From Sulfitobacter sp. SK011 (lineage in GTDB: Bacteria > Pseudomonadota > Alphaproteobacteria > Rhodobacterales > Rhodobacteraceae), in assembly GCF_003352065.1 (NCBI RefSeq), contig NZ_CP025803.1:2645574-2709573 (forward strand): 64,000 nucleotides of DNA. Reading direction: 5' to 3'. Shown here piece by piece: positions 17,838 to 26,928 of the stretch. Position 1 is the first letter of the stretch. The number at the start of each line of letters is the position of its first letter. The notes beneath the pieces are model-generated. The model did not search any database and had not been told where the DNA came from. It saw only the letters and a list, made by a program, of their open reading frames with translations. Made by a program: the position numbers and the translations under genes.

Positions 17838-18746
17838 TCATGCAGGCTCAAGCGATGATTTGGCCTGATCCAGAATGCGCTTCGCCTCTGATCCGTGCAG
17901 TTTTGCGATGTCGTCCTGATATTTCAGGATCGCCCCAAGGGTATCGGCAATCACCTCGGGGCTGAGCGTGATCACATCCAGCGCCAGCAGACATTTGGCC
18001 CAGTCAATTGTTTCAGCCACGCCGGGTTTCTTGAACAAATCTTCAGTGCGCAGGTGCTGAACAAAAGCAACCACTTCGCGGCTCAGGCTTTCGGCCGCCT
18101 CAGGGACGCGGGCGGTCAGAATTTCCATTTCACGGTCGAAATCGGGATAATCCACCCAATGATAGAGGCATCGGCGTTTGAGCGCATCATGCACTTCGCG
18201 TGTGCGGTTGGACGTCAGGATCACGATGGGAGGTTCCGGGGCGGTGATGGTGCCAAGCTCAGGAATTGTCACCTGAAAATCACTCAGCGCTTCGAGCAGG
18301 AATGCCTCAAACGGGGCATCGGTGCGGTCCAGTTCATCAATCAGCAGGATCGGGGCGCCGTTTTCATCCGGGCGCATCGCCTGCAGCAAGGGCCGTTCAA
18401 TCAGAAAGGCATCACTGAAAAGCTGGGTGTTCAGATCGGCACTGTCCGCCCCTCCTGCCGCTTCCGCGGTGCGGATCGCGACCATTTGCGCCGGAAAGTT
18501 CCATTCATAAACCGCCGAGGACGCATCAAGACCCTCATAGCATTGCAGACGGATCAACCGCCGGTTAAGGCCCGCCGCCAGCGCCTTGGCAATCTCGGTC
18601 TTGCCAACACCGGCCTCGCCTTCCAGAAACAGGGGCCGGCCCAGTTTGAGGCTCAAAAACACCACGGTGCCAAGGGCGCGGCCGCAGATATAGCCTTGAT
18701 CACTCAACATCTTTTGCACGCCATCAATACTGGATATATCTGTCAT
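17838..18746 (-). CDS. MoxR-family AAA+ ATPase
   Basis: A 302-residue AAA+ ATPase. Walker A GEAGVGKTE is at about residues 43-51, Walker B LLIDELDR at about 133-140, then sensor 1 ILTSNRTREV. MoxR ATPases work as chaperones with VWA proteins to mature cofactor-containing enzymes. The partner VWA gene follows on the same strand, 60 bases downstream. The ATG at 18746 has AGGAG with a 5-base spacer, better than the in-frame ATG seven codons upstream. The target enzyme of this pair is not encoded nearby. Confidence 0.9.
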   Translation of the reverse strand: MTDISSIDGVQKMLSDQGYICGRALGTVVFLSLKLGRPLFLEGEAGVGKTEIAKALAAGLNRRLIRLQCYEGLDASSAVYEWNFPAQMVAIRTAEAAGGADSADLNTQLFSDAFLIERPLLQAMRPDENGAPILLIDELDRTDAPFEAFLLEALSDFQVTIPELGTITAPEPPIVILTSNRTREVHDALKRRCLYHWVDYPDFDREMEILTARVPEAAESLSREVVAFVQHLRTEDLFKKPGVAETIDWAKCLLALDVITLSPEVIADTLGAILKYQDDIAKLHGSEAKRILDQAKSSLEPA

Positions 18747-18844
18747 AAAGGCTCCTCTGGACCCCAAAGGTGCATCTGCAGCGCGTCAGGTCAAGAGAGC
18801 GATTGGCCTATATGTCACGCTTGGCGCGGTCACCGCCTGCGCGA

Positions 18845-18873
18845 TTGACGCGATTCCGCCGCCCTGTCATAAT
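18845..18873 (+). promoter_or_regulatory. Sigma-70 promoter for the glycosyltransferase cluster
   Basis: TTGACG at 18845-18850, a 17-base spacer and CATAAT at 18868-18873: five of six matches in both boxes at ideal spacing, the best promoter I see in the window. It predicts a start near 18880 and a leader of roughly 110 bases before the first glycosyltransferase. The leader holds a CGGGG/CCCCG hairpin at about 18895-18915. Confidence 0.65.
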
Positions 18874-18988
18874 CTTAATGAATTAATAGAGGTCACGGGG
18901 CCATGTTTCCCCGACCCAGAGGCGGACATGAGACAGAGATCCCACAACCATCGATCGGATGGCCCCAGACCCAATGGTGCGCACTGAC

Positions 18989-20008
18989 ATGCGGATCACG
19001 GTTGTCACTTGTGTGAAAAACGAGGGGCCGTTTCTGTTGGAATGGATCGCCTTTCAACGTCTCATTGGGGTGACAGATTTTCTGTTTTATTCCAACGATT
19101 GTACGGACGCGACAGATTCCCTTCTTGATCAATTGCAAGAGCATGGGATTGTCGCGCATTTGCCGAACCCGGCAACCAACCGCAATTATCAGATCCAGGC
19201 ACTGAATGCAGCGCGAAGGCACCCGTTGGTCCGAAAGTCCGATTGGGTCTGGGTCACGGATGTGGATGAGTTTTTGAACATCCATGTCGGCGATCATACC
19301 ATCCCGGCGCTCATCGACGCCTGCCAAAATCCAAAAGCGATTTCGATCACCTTTCAGTATTTCGCAAATGGCGGGGTTGAAACATTTGAGGACGTGCCGG
19401 TGATCACCCAGTTCCTGCACAGCCACAATCCCGACCTGTGGTGCGCTGAAACCGCGATTGAGGTCAAAAGCCTCGTTCGAAGTGATTTTCCGCTGCAGTA
19501 TTACCGCGCGCACCGTCCTTTCCATGATGACGCCAAGGAAACGCCCGCATGGAAAGATGGATCAGGGCGCACCGTCCCTGCGCCATTTCGTAGGCGCGCC
19601 AACAAGCGCCGCGTCCGCGCCTTTCCGGCCAAGGGCGCGCGGCAGTTCGCAACATTGAACCATTATGCCCTTCGATCGCTGGACAGCCATCTGGTCAAGA
19701 TCGACCGCGGTGATGTGAACCGCGAAAACCGGGCGTTTGACGAAACCTATTGGCGCGAACGCAATGATGCGGCCTATTTCGATGACAGCATCCTGCGTTA
19801 TGCGGAGGCGCTGAAGGTTGAAATGGACCGGCTCAAGGCATTGCCCGGTGTGGGCGATCTGCACGACAAGGCCGTGGCGCTGCACAAGGCCCGGCGTGAT
19901 GCGCTGCTGGAACAGGACAGCTACCTTGCGATGCAAAGACAATTTCGCGAGACATCCCCCTATTGCGCCGCCGAAGAAGCCATCATCAATGAGATTGCAG
20001 GGGTATGA
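18989..20008 (+). CDS. DVDEF-type glycosyltransferase (family 2-like), first gene of the accessory cluster
   Basis: A glycosyltransferase of about 339 residues. The start MRITVVTCVKNEGPFLLEW is the nucleotide-sugar end of a GT-A fold. YSNDCTDATD and the metal-binding TDVDEFLNIH (Asp at about 91-93) follow, and LNHYALRSLDSHLVK occurs late in the protein. These blocks recur in three other genes of this window (20644, 23719, 52953). It fits the Glyco_tranf_2_4 family; donor and acceptor are unknown. Starts at 18959, 18974 and 18989 are all possible; I favour 18989 because homologous blocks begin there. Its stop overlaps the sulfotransferase start (ATGA). Confidence 0.85.
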   Translation: MRITVVTCVKNEGPFLLEWIAFQRLIGVTDFLFYSNDCTDATDSLLDQLQEHGIVAHLPNPATNRNYQIQALNAARRHPLVRKSDWVWVTDVDEFLNIHVGDHTIPALIDACQNPKAISITFQYFANGGVETFEDVPVITQFLHSHNPDLWCAETAIEVKSLVRSDFPLQYYRAHRPFHDDAKETPAWKDGSGRTVPAPFRRRANKRRVRAFPAKGARQFATLNHYALRSLDSHLVKIDRGDVNRENRAFDETYWRERNDAAYFDDSILRYAEALKVEMDRLKALPGVGDLHDKAVALHKARRDALLEQDSYLAMQRQFRETSPYCAAEEAIINEIAGV

Positions 20009-20643
20009 CTGGCCCGCGCATCATCAATCTGGGGTTGCCTAAAACCGGCACGACCACGCTGACCGATGCGCTGCGTCACGCCGGGCTTGCGGTGGCTGAC
20101 TGGAAAATCAGACTCGGACAATCAACGCGCAGCGACATCATCGGCGAACATGTGGGCAAGATCATCTATGCCGATTATTTCGACAGCGGTGATCCCCTGG
20201 CCCGTCTGACTGAGTTCGATATGATCAATGAAATGAGCGCCGTGCGCCATGACCGCAGCCTCTGGCCGCAAACCGACTGGGGGCTTCTTTCAGCGATCCA
20301 GGAACACCATCCGAACGTCAGGTTCCTGATGACCTACCGCGACCCGATGAAGACCGCCAACAGCATGATGCGCTGGAACAATCTGGGCAATCGGCGTCTG
20401 CCCATGGCCGATATCCCCGGACTGCCGCGCGGGTTCGGGGACACCGAAGACGCATTGGCACGCTGGATTGACGGGCATTTCAGGTTTTGCCGGCGCGTCT
20501 TTCAGGGCTGCGACAACTTTCTGGAATACGACATTGAAGACACCGGCGCGCAAGACAAGATCGCGGCCTATCTGGGACTTGATCTGCCGTGGTGGGGCCG
20601 AAGCAATGTGGGCACGCCCGCCGGTCCGGAAGGGGTAAGCTGA
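20005..20643 (+). CDS. Sulfotransferase-family protein
   Basis: A 212-residue protein with the P-loop-like phosphosulfate-binding motif GLPKTGTTTL at residues 10-19, and a conserved FLMTYRDPMKTANSMM segment at about 107-122 that corresponds to the 3'-phosphate-binding Arg/Ser region of sulfotransferases. It probably moves sulfate from PAPS to a glycan, lipid or small acceptor. It overlaps the preceding glycosyltransferase by four bases and abuts the next gene without a gap. The length is short for the family but all core motifs are present. Confidence 0.8.
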   Translation: MTGPRIINLGLPKTGTTTLTDALRHAGLAVADWKIRLGQSTRSDIIGEHVGKIIYADYFDSGDPLARLTEFDMINEMSAVRHDRSLWPQTDWGLLSAIQEHHPNVRFLMTYRDPMKTANSMMRWNNLGNRRLPMADIPGLPRGFGDTEDALARWIDGHFRFCRRVFQGCDNFLEYDIEDTGAQDKIAAYLGLDLPWWGRSNVGTPAGPEGVS

Positions 20644-23001
20644 ATGCGGTTGACCCTCTTGATCGGCCCGACAGAAGCCACCGCAGCGCGGTTTCGATCC
20701 CTGTTAAAGCAAAAAGCGGGCCCCCTTCAGAAACAGGGGATCCATGTTCCAGACTGGAACCATGTCCGCCTCTATGCCGCCTGCGCAGACCCGAAAGAAG
20801 TGGGCGTTTTGCGCTTCCAGCGCGGGATGGAAAGCCCACTGGTCCAGCGCACCCTGACCAGTGAATTTGAGACGCTGATCCCCAAAGAATTGGCCGAAGT
20901 GACCGCCGATCACGTGGTGGTCGCAGCCGCGCAATTGGGCAATCTGCTGTCCGCCCCTGCGGAACTGGCGCGGCTCACGGCGCTCTTTGACCCGCATTTC
21001 GACGACATTCGGATCGTTGCGCATGTCGATGAACAGGCGCGGATGATGGTGCAGCACTATGCCTATGCGGTGATGGAAGGCAGGCGGCATTCACTGGCGC
21101 AGGAAATTGATCTGGCCGGCGAAAAGAACTGGTGGGACGGCGCACTGGCAAAGCGGGGTGTGAATGAACCGTTCTTTGGCCTCTTCAACGACATTCAGCA
21201 CCCGCCGTTCTGGCTCGATTTCAAGGCGATGCTGGCGCTCTGGGAAAACACCTTTGGCATGGGCAAAGTCACCTTGCGGCCGATGGACATGGTGCATCTC
21301 TTCTCTGAAAACGGTGCGGCTGAAATGGCGCATGTTCTGGGACTGCCCGGTCCCTTGGGCAAAGTTGATGCCAGCCCACTGCCCCCGCCCCGTCCCGCCG
21401 CATGGCTGACCCGGATGCGCCTTTTTAGTGATGTGCTGATCAAATACATGCAGGCGCGTGATATTCTGTGCCCCCGCAATCTGTGGCAACAGATGCTCAA
21501 CGGGATCAGGGTTGAGGGACCGCCCATTGAACCGGGCAGTCTTGGGGCTTTGTCGAAACACTTCAAATCGGCAAACGCCGGCCTGATCAAGATGTTTCCG
21601 GATTTGAAAACCGCTCTGAAGCCAGACGCGCCGCTTGCCCCCTGGACAGAGGCAGACCCCGCATTCGGCTTTCGCGCCACACAATACCTCACCGCATTCA
21701 GCCACCGCATCCGCGCCGACGCGACGCCCATCGCCGAAAAGCGCGCCGAAGCGGCATCGGTGAAAGACGCGTCGGCCAAGTTCGACCGCCTGTTGATGGA
21801 AACCGCCGAGACCGACGACGAAAAGGATGCAAACGCGCGTCTTCTCAACCGGGTCAAGGTCAATCACCAGATGGTCCTGTCGACCCAATTCAAACCCCAC
21901 AACAACCTCGGCGCGGTGAATGAGGAAGAACTGGGTGCGGCCTATGCCCCCGTCCCCGCGCGGACCCTCAAACCCGGATCGACCGGCAATGTGATCGTCG
22001 GCTGCATGAAGAATGAGGCACCCTATATCCTTGAATGGGTTGCCTATCACCGCGCCATAGGGGTCGATACATTCTTGATCTACACAAATGATTGCACCGA
22101 TGGCACCGATGAGATTCTGGGACGGTTGCAAGACATGGGCATCTTGCAACACCGCAAAAACGACAATTGGAAGGGCAATTCACCCCAGCAATATGCGCTG
22201 AACCAGGCGCTGAAAGAGCCGGTGATCCAGAACGCCGATTGGATCATTCACATTGATGTGGATGAATTTATCAACGTGCGCACCGGCAATGGGACGCTGG
22301 ATGATCTTTTTGCCGCCGTCCCGGATGCCACCAACATCGCGATGACCTGGCGGCTGTTTGGTCACAATGGCGTGACCCGGTTGAGCGATGAATTCGTGAT
22401 CGAACAATTTGACACCTGCGCGCCCAAATACTGCCCCAAGCCGCACACTGTCTGGGGCTTCAAGACCATGTTTCGAAACATCGGGGCTTACGCAAAAATC
22501 TCGTGTCATCGCCCGAACAAACTTGAAGAAGCCTTTGAAAATAAGGTGAAATGGGTCAATGGCTCGGGCAAGGACATGACCCGTGACGCCAGCCACAATG
22601 GCTGGCGGTCATCAAAGAGCAACATCGGGTACGACCTATTGCAGCTCAACCATTATGCGCTGCGGTCCGCAGAATCCTTTCTGATCAAACGCCAAAGGGG
22701 CCGGGCCTTGCACGTGGATCGCTCCATTGGGATCAACTACTGGATCCGCATGGATTGGTGCGATTTCCGCGATGTGACCATCAAACGCAACGTTCCCCGG
22801 GTGCGCGCGGAATATGATGCGCTGATGACAGACAACAAACTGAAAGAATTTCACCAGCAAGGTTTGGACTGGCACCGTGCCAAGGCCCGCGAACTGCACG
22901 GCATGCCCGAATTCAGCGATCTCTACAAACAGGCGCTGGATGTTAAATTAGACGAAGCCGAACGGGTGGCCTATGCGCTGTCACTGGATATGGAGAGCTG
23001 A
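20644..23001 (+). CDS. Large glycosyltransferase with a separate N-terminal region
   Basis: A 785-residue protein in two parts. The C-terminal part (about residue 445 on) is a DVDEF glycosyltransferase: GCMKNEAPYILEWVAYHRA, YTNDCTDGTD, IDVDEFINV (about 537) and LNHYALRSAESFLIK closely match the neighbouring single-domain enzymes. Residues 1-290 begin MRLTLLIGPTEATAARFRSL and read like a degenerate sulfotransferase or kinase-like domain; I see no intact P-loop. A Lys/Glu-rich linker joins the two. It is likely a bifunctional or anchored glycosyltransferase. It starts one base after the sulfotransferase stop and ends two bases before the methyltransferase. Confidence 0.82.
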   Translation: MRLTLLIGPTEATAARFRSLLKQKAGPLQKQGIHVPDWNHVRLYAACADPKEVGVLRFQRGMESPLVQRTLTSEFETLIPKELAEVTADHVVVAAAQLGNLLSAPAELARLTALFDPHFDDIRIVAHVDEQARMMVQHYAYAVMEGRRHSLAQEIDLAGEKNWWDGALAKRGVNEPFFGLFNDIQHPPFWLDFKAMLALWENTFGMGKVTLRPMDMVHLFSENGAAEMAHVLGLPGPLGKVDASPLPPPRPAAWLTRMRLFSDVLIKYMQARDILCPRNLWQQMLNGIRVEGPPIEPGSLGALSKHFKSANAGLIKMFPDLKTALKPDAPLAPWTEADPAFGFRATQYLTAFSHRIRADATPIAEKRAEAASVKDASAKFDRLLMETAETDDEKDANARLLNRVKVNHQMVLSTQFKPHNNLGAVNEEELGAAYAPVPARTLKPGSTGNVIVGCMKNEAPYILEWVAYHRAIGVDTFLIYTNDCTDGTDEILGRLQDMGILQHRKNDNWKGNSPQQYALNQALKEPVIQNADWIIHIDVDEFINVRTGNGTLDDLFAAVPDATNIAMTWRLFGHNGVTRLSDEFVIEQFDTCAPKYCPKPHTVWGFKTMFRNIGAYAKISCHRPNKLEEAFENKVKWVNGSGKDMTRDASHNGWRSSKSNIGYDLLQLNHYALRSAESFLIKRQRGRALHVDRSIGINYWIRMDWCDFRDVTIKRNVPRVRAEYDALMTDNKLKEFHQQGLDWHRAKARELHGMPEFSDLYKQALDVKLDEAERVAYALSLDMES

Positions 23002-23003
23002 AG

Positions 23004-23714
23004 ATGGATGGAAACGCAATGCTGGACGGGACCGCAAAACCGACCTCTGCCTTTATCACGTCACGGGGCATGAAATTCCCCAACCACGCAGACATCATCA
23101 AGGGCCGCCTGAGGGCGTTACTGCGCAAAAACGTCTATGATTACAAAGAATCCGTGGCCGCCCTGCGGGTCGTCAGGGAAGGGGATGTTGTCATAGAACT
23201 GGGGGCTGGCATCGGATATATGTCGACGCTGGTCGCGTCAAAACGCAAGGTCAAATCGGTCCATTCGTTTGAGGCAAACCCCCATCTCATTCCCTATATT
23301 CAACAGGTCCATGCCGCAAATGGCTTGACCAATGCCCATGTCACCAACGCCATTTTGGGCAGCCGCAAGGGCACGGTTGATTTCTATGTCCGCGATAACG
23401 TGCTGGGCTCATCACTGGCCCAGCTTGAAGGCGAAGTGGACCCGCCCAGCACCAAAGTTGACGTGCTCAATGGCAAGACCGTTTTCAAGGAAATCGGTGC
23501 CAATGTGCTGATCTGTGACATCGAAGGGGCCGAAGTTGATCTGATCCCGACGCTTGATTTGACCGGCCTGCGCGCCGCCGTCATCGAATTGCACCCCCAA
23601 TGGATCGGCCCAGAAGGTGTGAACACGGTGTTCAAGGCGTTCATGGATGCTGGATTGGCCTATTATCACCGTGCATCGACCAACAAGGTCGTGTGTTTTC
23701 GCACGGAATGGTGA
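23004..23714 (+). CDS. FkbM-family methyltransferase
   Basis: A 236-residue SAM-dependent methyltransferase. Motif I VIELGAGIGYMSTL is at about residues 63-76, the acidic motif II follows in SVHSFEANPHLIPY, and the FkbM-typical DIEGAEVDLIP is at about 172-182. FkbM enzymes usually O-methylate sugars or polyketides. In this cluster a sugar or glycan acceptor is the natural guess. It lies between two glycosyltransferase genes with almost no spacing, so co-transcription is very likely. Confidence 0.88.
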   Translation: MDGNAMLDGTAKPTSAFITSRGMKFPNHADIIKGRLRALLRKNVYDYKESVAALRVVREGDVVIELGAGIGYMSTLVASKRKVKSVHSFEANPHLIPYIQQVHAANGLTNAHVTNAILGSRKGTVDFYVRDNVLGSSLAQLEGEVDPPSTKVDVLNGKTVFKEIGANVLICDIEGAEVDLIPTLDLTGLRAAVIELHPQWIGPEGVNTVFKAFMDAGLAYYHRASTNKVVCFRTEW

Positions 23715-23718
23715 GCCG

Positions 23719-24765
23719 TTGACCCATCTTGCCCTTTTATGTGTCCGCAACGAAGGCGCATTTCTGCTCGAATGGCTCGCCCATCACCGTGCGCTGGGTT
23801 TCGACGATTTTGTCGTTTTTTCAAACGATTGCGATGATGGCACGGACACAATACTTGACCGACTGGACGCAATGGGGGGGCTGACCCACGTCCGCAACAA
23901 CGGCCCTTTCGACAAGGCGGGCATTCAATTCACCGCCCTGAAATCTGCGGCGAACATGGATCAGGTCAGAAAGGCCGACTGGATCCTGCCACTGGACGTA
24001 GATGAATTTGTCAACATTCACGCCGGCGATCAAACCTTAAACGCCCTGCACGCGGCGCTGCCCGAGGCCACGGCGATCACACTCACCTGGCGGCTTTTTG
24101 GCGCATCAGGTCAGGTCCGCTATCAAGACGCCCCTGTGACCGAAACATTCACCCGATGCGCGCCCAATGTGATGCACTGGCCGTGGCGATCTGCGATGTT
24201 CAAAACGCTTTATCGCAACGACGGCACCTACAAAAAACCCGGTGTGCACCGGCCCCGCAGCCCCGACACATCCCGCCTTGATCAGGCACGTTGGTTTGAT
24301 GGCCATGGCCGCCCCCTGCCCGATCTGTTCAAAACCAAGCGCATCTTTTCCAACTTTGGCCGTGACAATTATGGGCTGGTGCAGCTGAACCACTATCCGC
24401 TGGGTGCGATGGAAACCTATGTGCTCAAGGCCGACCGGGGCCGTGCGGTGCATTCAGACCACCTTTTGGGGCTGGATTACTGGGTTGAGCGAAATTTCAA
24501 CACCGACGAAGACACGTCCATCCAGACCACCGCGCCTGCGCGAAATGCCATTCTCGCCGAACTGAAATCGGACAGGGTGCTTGGCCCCCTGCACACCGCC
24601 GCTGTAGAATGGCGCAAGGCCCGCTTTGACGCGCTCTTGCAGCAAGAGCCATTTCGCGCTCTCTTTGGCCGCCTTTTGATGGCACCCCCCACACAACCGC
24701 TGGATCAAAAGACCGCGCGTTTTCTGATGCACCACGCCAACCTCGCCCGAAAAATGGACGCCTGA
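23719..24765 (+). CDS. DVDEF-type glycosyltransferase with a TTG start
   Basis: A 348-residue glycosyltransferase of the same family as the genes at 18989, 20644 and 52953: LALLCVRNEGAFLLEWLAHH, SNDCDDGTD, LDVDEFVNIH (about residues 93-102) and LNHYPLGAMETYVLK are shared blocks. The reading frame is open upstream through the methyltransferase gene, but homologous sequence begins at TTG 23719, four bases after that gene's TGA, with a GGTGAG just before it. I therefore call TTG as the start; the ATG at 23647 would give a 24-residue extension unlike the family. It is the last glycosyltransferase of the run. Confidence 0.83.
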   Translation: MTHLALLCVRNEGAFLLEWLAHHRALGFDDFVVFSNDCDDGTDTILDRLDAMGGLTHVRNNGPFDKAGIQFTALKSAANMDQVRKADWILPLDVDEFVNIHAGDQTLNALHAALPEATAITLTWRLFGASGQVRYQDAPVTETFTRCAPNVMHWPWRSAMFKTLYRNDGTYKKPGVHRPRSPDTSRLDQARWFDGHGRPLPDLFKTKRIFSNFGRDNYGLVQLNHYPLGAMETYVLKADRGRAVHSDHLLGLDYWVERNFNTDEDTSIQTTAPARNAILAELKSDRVLGPLHTAAVEWRKARFDALLQQEPFRALFGRLLMAPPTQPLDQKTARFLMHHANLARKMDA

Positions 24766-24872
24766 CCGCATCAATTCCACACGCATTTTCCCCAATTTCG
24801 CCGTATTGCGGCGCTATGAATCGTGCAATTGGCACAAAAAATAACGCCATTTCGAATATTGAGGACGCGGCA

Positions 24873-25811
24873 ATGACGGATCAGACGCCCACATTAAGCA
24901 CATCGCTTGTGGACCTGCCAAAGCAGGACTGGCTGCAGGCTGTGGCGCAAATTACCGAAGAAGACGGGTATTTCCAACAGCTTGGCAAAAACCATTTCGC
25001 GACCTTCATCGAAGAGGGCACCACATTGCTGGTTACCTTTGAAACACTGCAAGGCATGCACGCACTTTCTGAACTGGCGCAACCGTTCGGCTGGGAAATG
25101 CTGCGCGATCATGGCTGGTCGCATTTATGCGTGGCCAGTGACGGCGACACATGGTTTCGCGACAAAGCGGTTTACGGCTATTTTGACCGGCTGATTGATG
25201 ACGGGTTCTTTGATGAATTCGATACCGTCATTTTTTACGGCGCAGGCCCATGTGGCTATGCTGCTGCGGCCTATTCGATCGCGGCCCCCGCCGCAAAGGT
25301 GGTGGTGGTCCAACCCCAGGCCACGCTTGATCCGCGCATCACCGAATGGGATCACCGTTTTGCGGACATGCGCATCCATGATTTCACCTCGCGCTATGGT
25401 TTTGCCCCGGACATGCTCGACGCCGCCGACCAGGCCTTTGTTCTATATGATCCGCGTGAAAATCTGGATGCCATGCACGCCGCGCTGTTCACCCGGCCCA
25501 ATGTCACAAAACTGCGGATGCGGTTTATGGGCGATGCCCTGCAAACCGATCTGATGGAAATGTCACAACTTGCGCCTCTGCTTTTGGCCGCCGCTGACGG
25601 GACGCTTAACGAGGCAACCTTTGCCGCCCTTTACCGCGCCCGCCGGGACTACCGGCACTACCTGCGCAATCTGCTGACCGCCCTTGATGACGGCGATCGG
25701 GAGACACTGATCATCGCCCTGTGCAAAAACGTGACAAGCCGAATGCGCGCGCGGATGTTTTCGGCGAAACTCACACAGTTACAAGCGCGTCAGGCTGAAC
25801 AACAAGACTAG
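24873..25811 (+). CDS. Unknown protein with a degraded alpha/beta-hydrolase signature
   Basis: A 312-residue protein without a signal peptide. VIFYGAGPCGYAAAAYS followed by VVVVQPQATLDPR resembles the nucleophile elbow and following strand of alpha/beta-hydrolase domains found with marine glycosyltransferases, but the catalytic Ser position reads Gly, so it may be non-catalytic. Similar proteins have, in my memory, been labelled phosphoadenosine phosphosulfate reductase in roseobacter genomes; I see no PAPS-reductase motif. The ATG at 24873 follows GAGGAC with a good spacer and is preferred to the ATG at 24816. It lies 107 bases after the glycosyltransferase run and is probably functionally linked. 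Confidence 0.75.
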   Translation: MTDQTPTLSTSLVDLPKQDWLQAVAQITEEDGYFQQLGKNHFATFIEEGTTLLVTFETLQGMHALSELAQPFGWEMLRDHGWSHLCVASDGDTWFRDKAVYGYFDRLIDDGFFDEFDTVIFYGAGPCGYAAAAYSIAAPAAKVVVVQPQATLDPRITEWDHRFADMRIHDFTSRYGFAPDMLDAADQAFVLYDPRENLDAMHAALFTRPNVTKLRMRFMGDALQTDLMEMSQLAPLLLAAADGTLNEATFAALYRARRDYRHYLRNLLTALDDGDRETLIIALCKNVTSRMRARMFSAKLTQLQARQAEQQD

Positions 25812-25844
25812 AAGCGCAAGCGGGCCTGTGATAGCCCGACGCGC

Positions 25845-26876
25845 ATGACACAAACCCTGACATTGCGCCGTCCTGATGACTGGCACCTGCACCTGCGCGA
25901 TGGCGACATGCTGCGCGCCGTGTTGCCGCACACCGCCGCTCATTTCGCCCGTGCGATCATCATGCCCAATCTGGTGCCGCCTGTGGTGACGGGTGCTGAT
26001 GCACGCGCCTACCGGGACCGGATCATAGGCGCGCTGCCGAAAGGTGCGGATTTCACTCCGTTGATGACGCTTTACCTGACCGAAAATACCGATCCGGCCG
26101 ATGTAGCGGCGGCCCATGCGGCGGGCGTGATCCATGCGGTCAAACTTTACCCCGCCGGTGCCACAACCAATTCAGCAAGCGGTGTGTCCAATTTTGACAA
26201 AGTGGCACCTGTGCTTGAAAAAATGGCTGAAATTGGCCTGCCGCTTTGTACGCATGGCGAAGTCACGGATGCGGCCGTCGATATCTTTGACCGCGAGGCG
26301 GTGTTCATCGACCGGGTGCTTGACCCCATTCGCCGCGCGCATCCTATGCTCAAAGTGATCATGGAGCACATTACCACATCGGACGCTGCTGACTATGTGC
26401 GCAGCGCCGACAAAAATCTCGCGGCCACCATCACAACCCACCACCTTGTGATCAACCGCAACCACATCCTCGCGGGCGGCATCAAACCGCATTACTATTG
26501 CCTTCCGGTCGCAAAACGCGAGGTCCACCGCCTGGCCCTGCGCGCCGCTGCCACATCTGGCGATGCGCGGTTTTTCCTGGGCACGGATTCAGCACCGCAT
26601 ACGGATGCCAGCAAATTGCTGCCCTGCGGCTGTGCGGGGTGTTTCACCGCCCCCAACACCCTTTCAATTCTCGCAGAAGTCTTTGAACAGGAAGGCGCAT
26701 TGAACCGGCTTGAGGCGTTCACGTCCCTCAACGGACCCGCGTTTTATGGACTGCCGGTGAATGACACAACCGTCACGCTGATCCGAAAGACCCCCGATTA
26801 TCCTGACCATATCGACACCCCCGATGGCCCCGTAACTGTCTTTGATCCTGCAATGCCGCTGCACTGGACACCTTAA
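25845..26876 (+). CDS. pyrC: Dihydroorotase (class II)
   Basis: A 343-residue zinc amidohydrolase that closes carbamoyl-aspartate to dihydroorotate in pyrimidine synthesis. Zinc ligands His14 and His16 lie in DWHLHLRDG, the carbamylated lysine is Lys100 in [14 protein letters not shown], and LGTDSAPH near residue 247 supplies the catalytic Asp. Length is standard for the PyrC type. pyrE follows 52 bases downstream on the same strand, so two consecutive pyrimidine enzymes are linked. Confidence 0.96.
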   Translation: MTQTLTLRRPDDWHLHLRDGDMLRAVLPHTAAHFARAIIMPNLVPPVVTGADARAYRDRIIGALPKGADFTPLMTLYLTENTDPADVAAAHAAGVIHAVKLYPAGATTNSASGVSNFDKVAPVLEKMAEIGLPLCTHGEVTDAAVDIFDREAVFIDRVLDPIRRAHPMLKVIMEHITTSDAADYVRSADKNLAATITTHHLVINRNHILAGGIKPHYYCLPVAKREVHRLALRAAATSGDARFFLGTDSAPHTDASKLLPCGCAGCFTAPNTLSILAEVFEQEGALNRLEAFTSLNGPAFYGLPVNDTTVTLIRKTPDYPDHIDTPDGPVTVFDPAMPLHWTP

Positions 26877-26877
26877 G

Positions 26878-26897
26878 TTTCATTGTTCTTCAAATAC
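26878..26897 (+). repeat. Short intergenic element, copy 1
   Basis: TTTCATTGTTCTTCAAATAC, starting two bases after the pyrC stop. It matches the consensus TTTCAYYSTTYTTCAAATAC shared by copies at 38212, 44872 and, more loosely, 59467. Confidence 0.5.
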
Positions 26898-26928
26898 ACA
26901 AATACCCCGCCCGCAAAGGACGCCCCAG

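Noticed and set aside
21091-22152. 353-codon open frame on the minus strand
   Set aside because: Antisense shadow of the fused glycosyltransferase; no motif.
24873-25811. Phosphoadenosine phosphosulfate reductase
   Set aside because: I recall this label for similar proteins, but no PAPS-reductase motif or catalytic Cys near the C terminus is visible.
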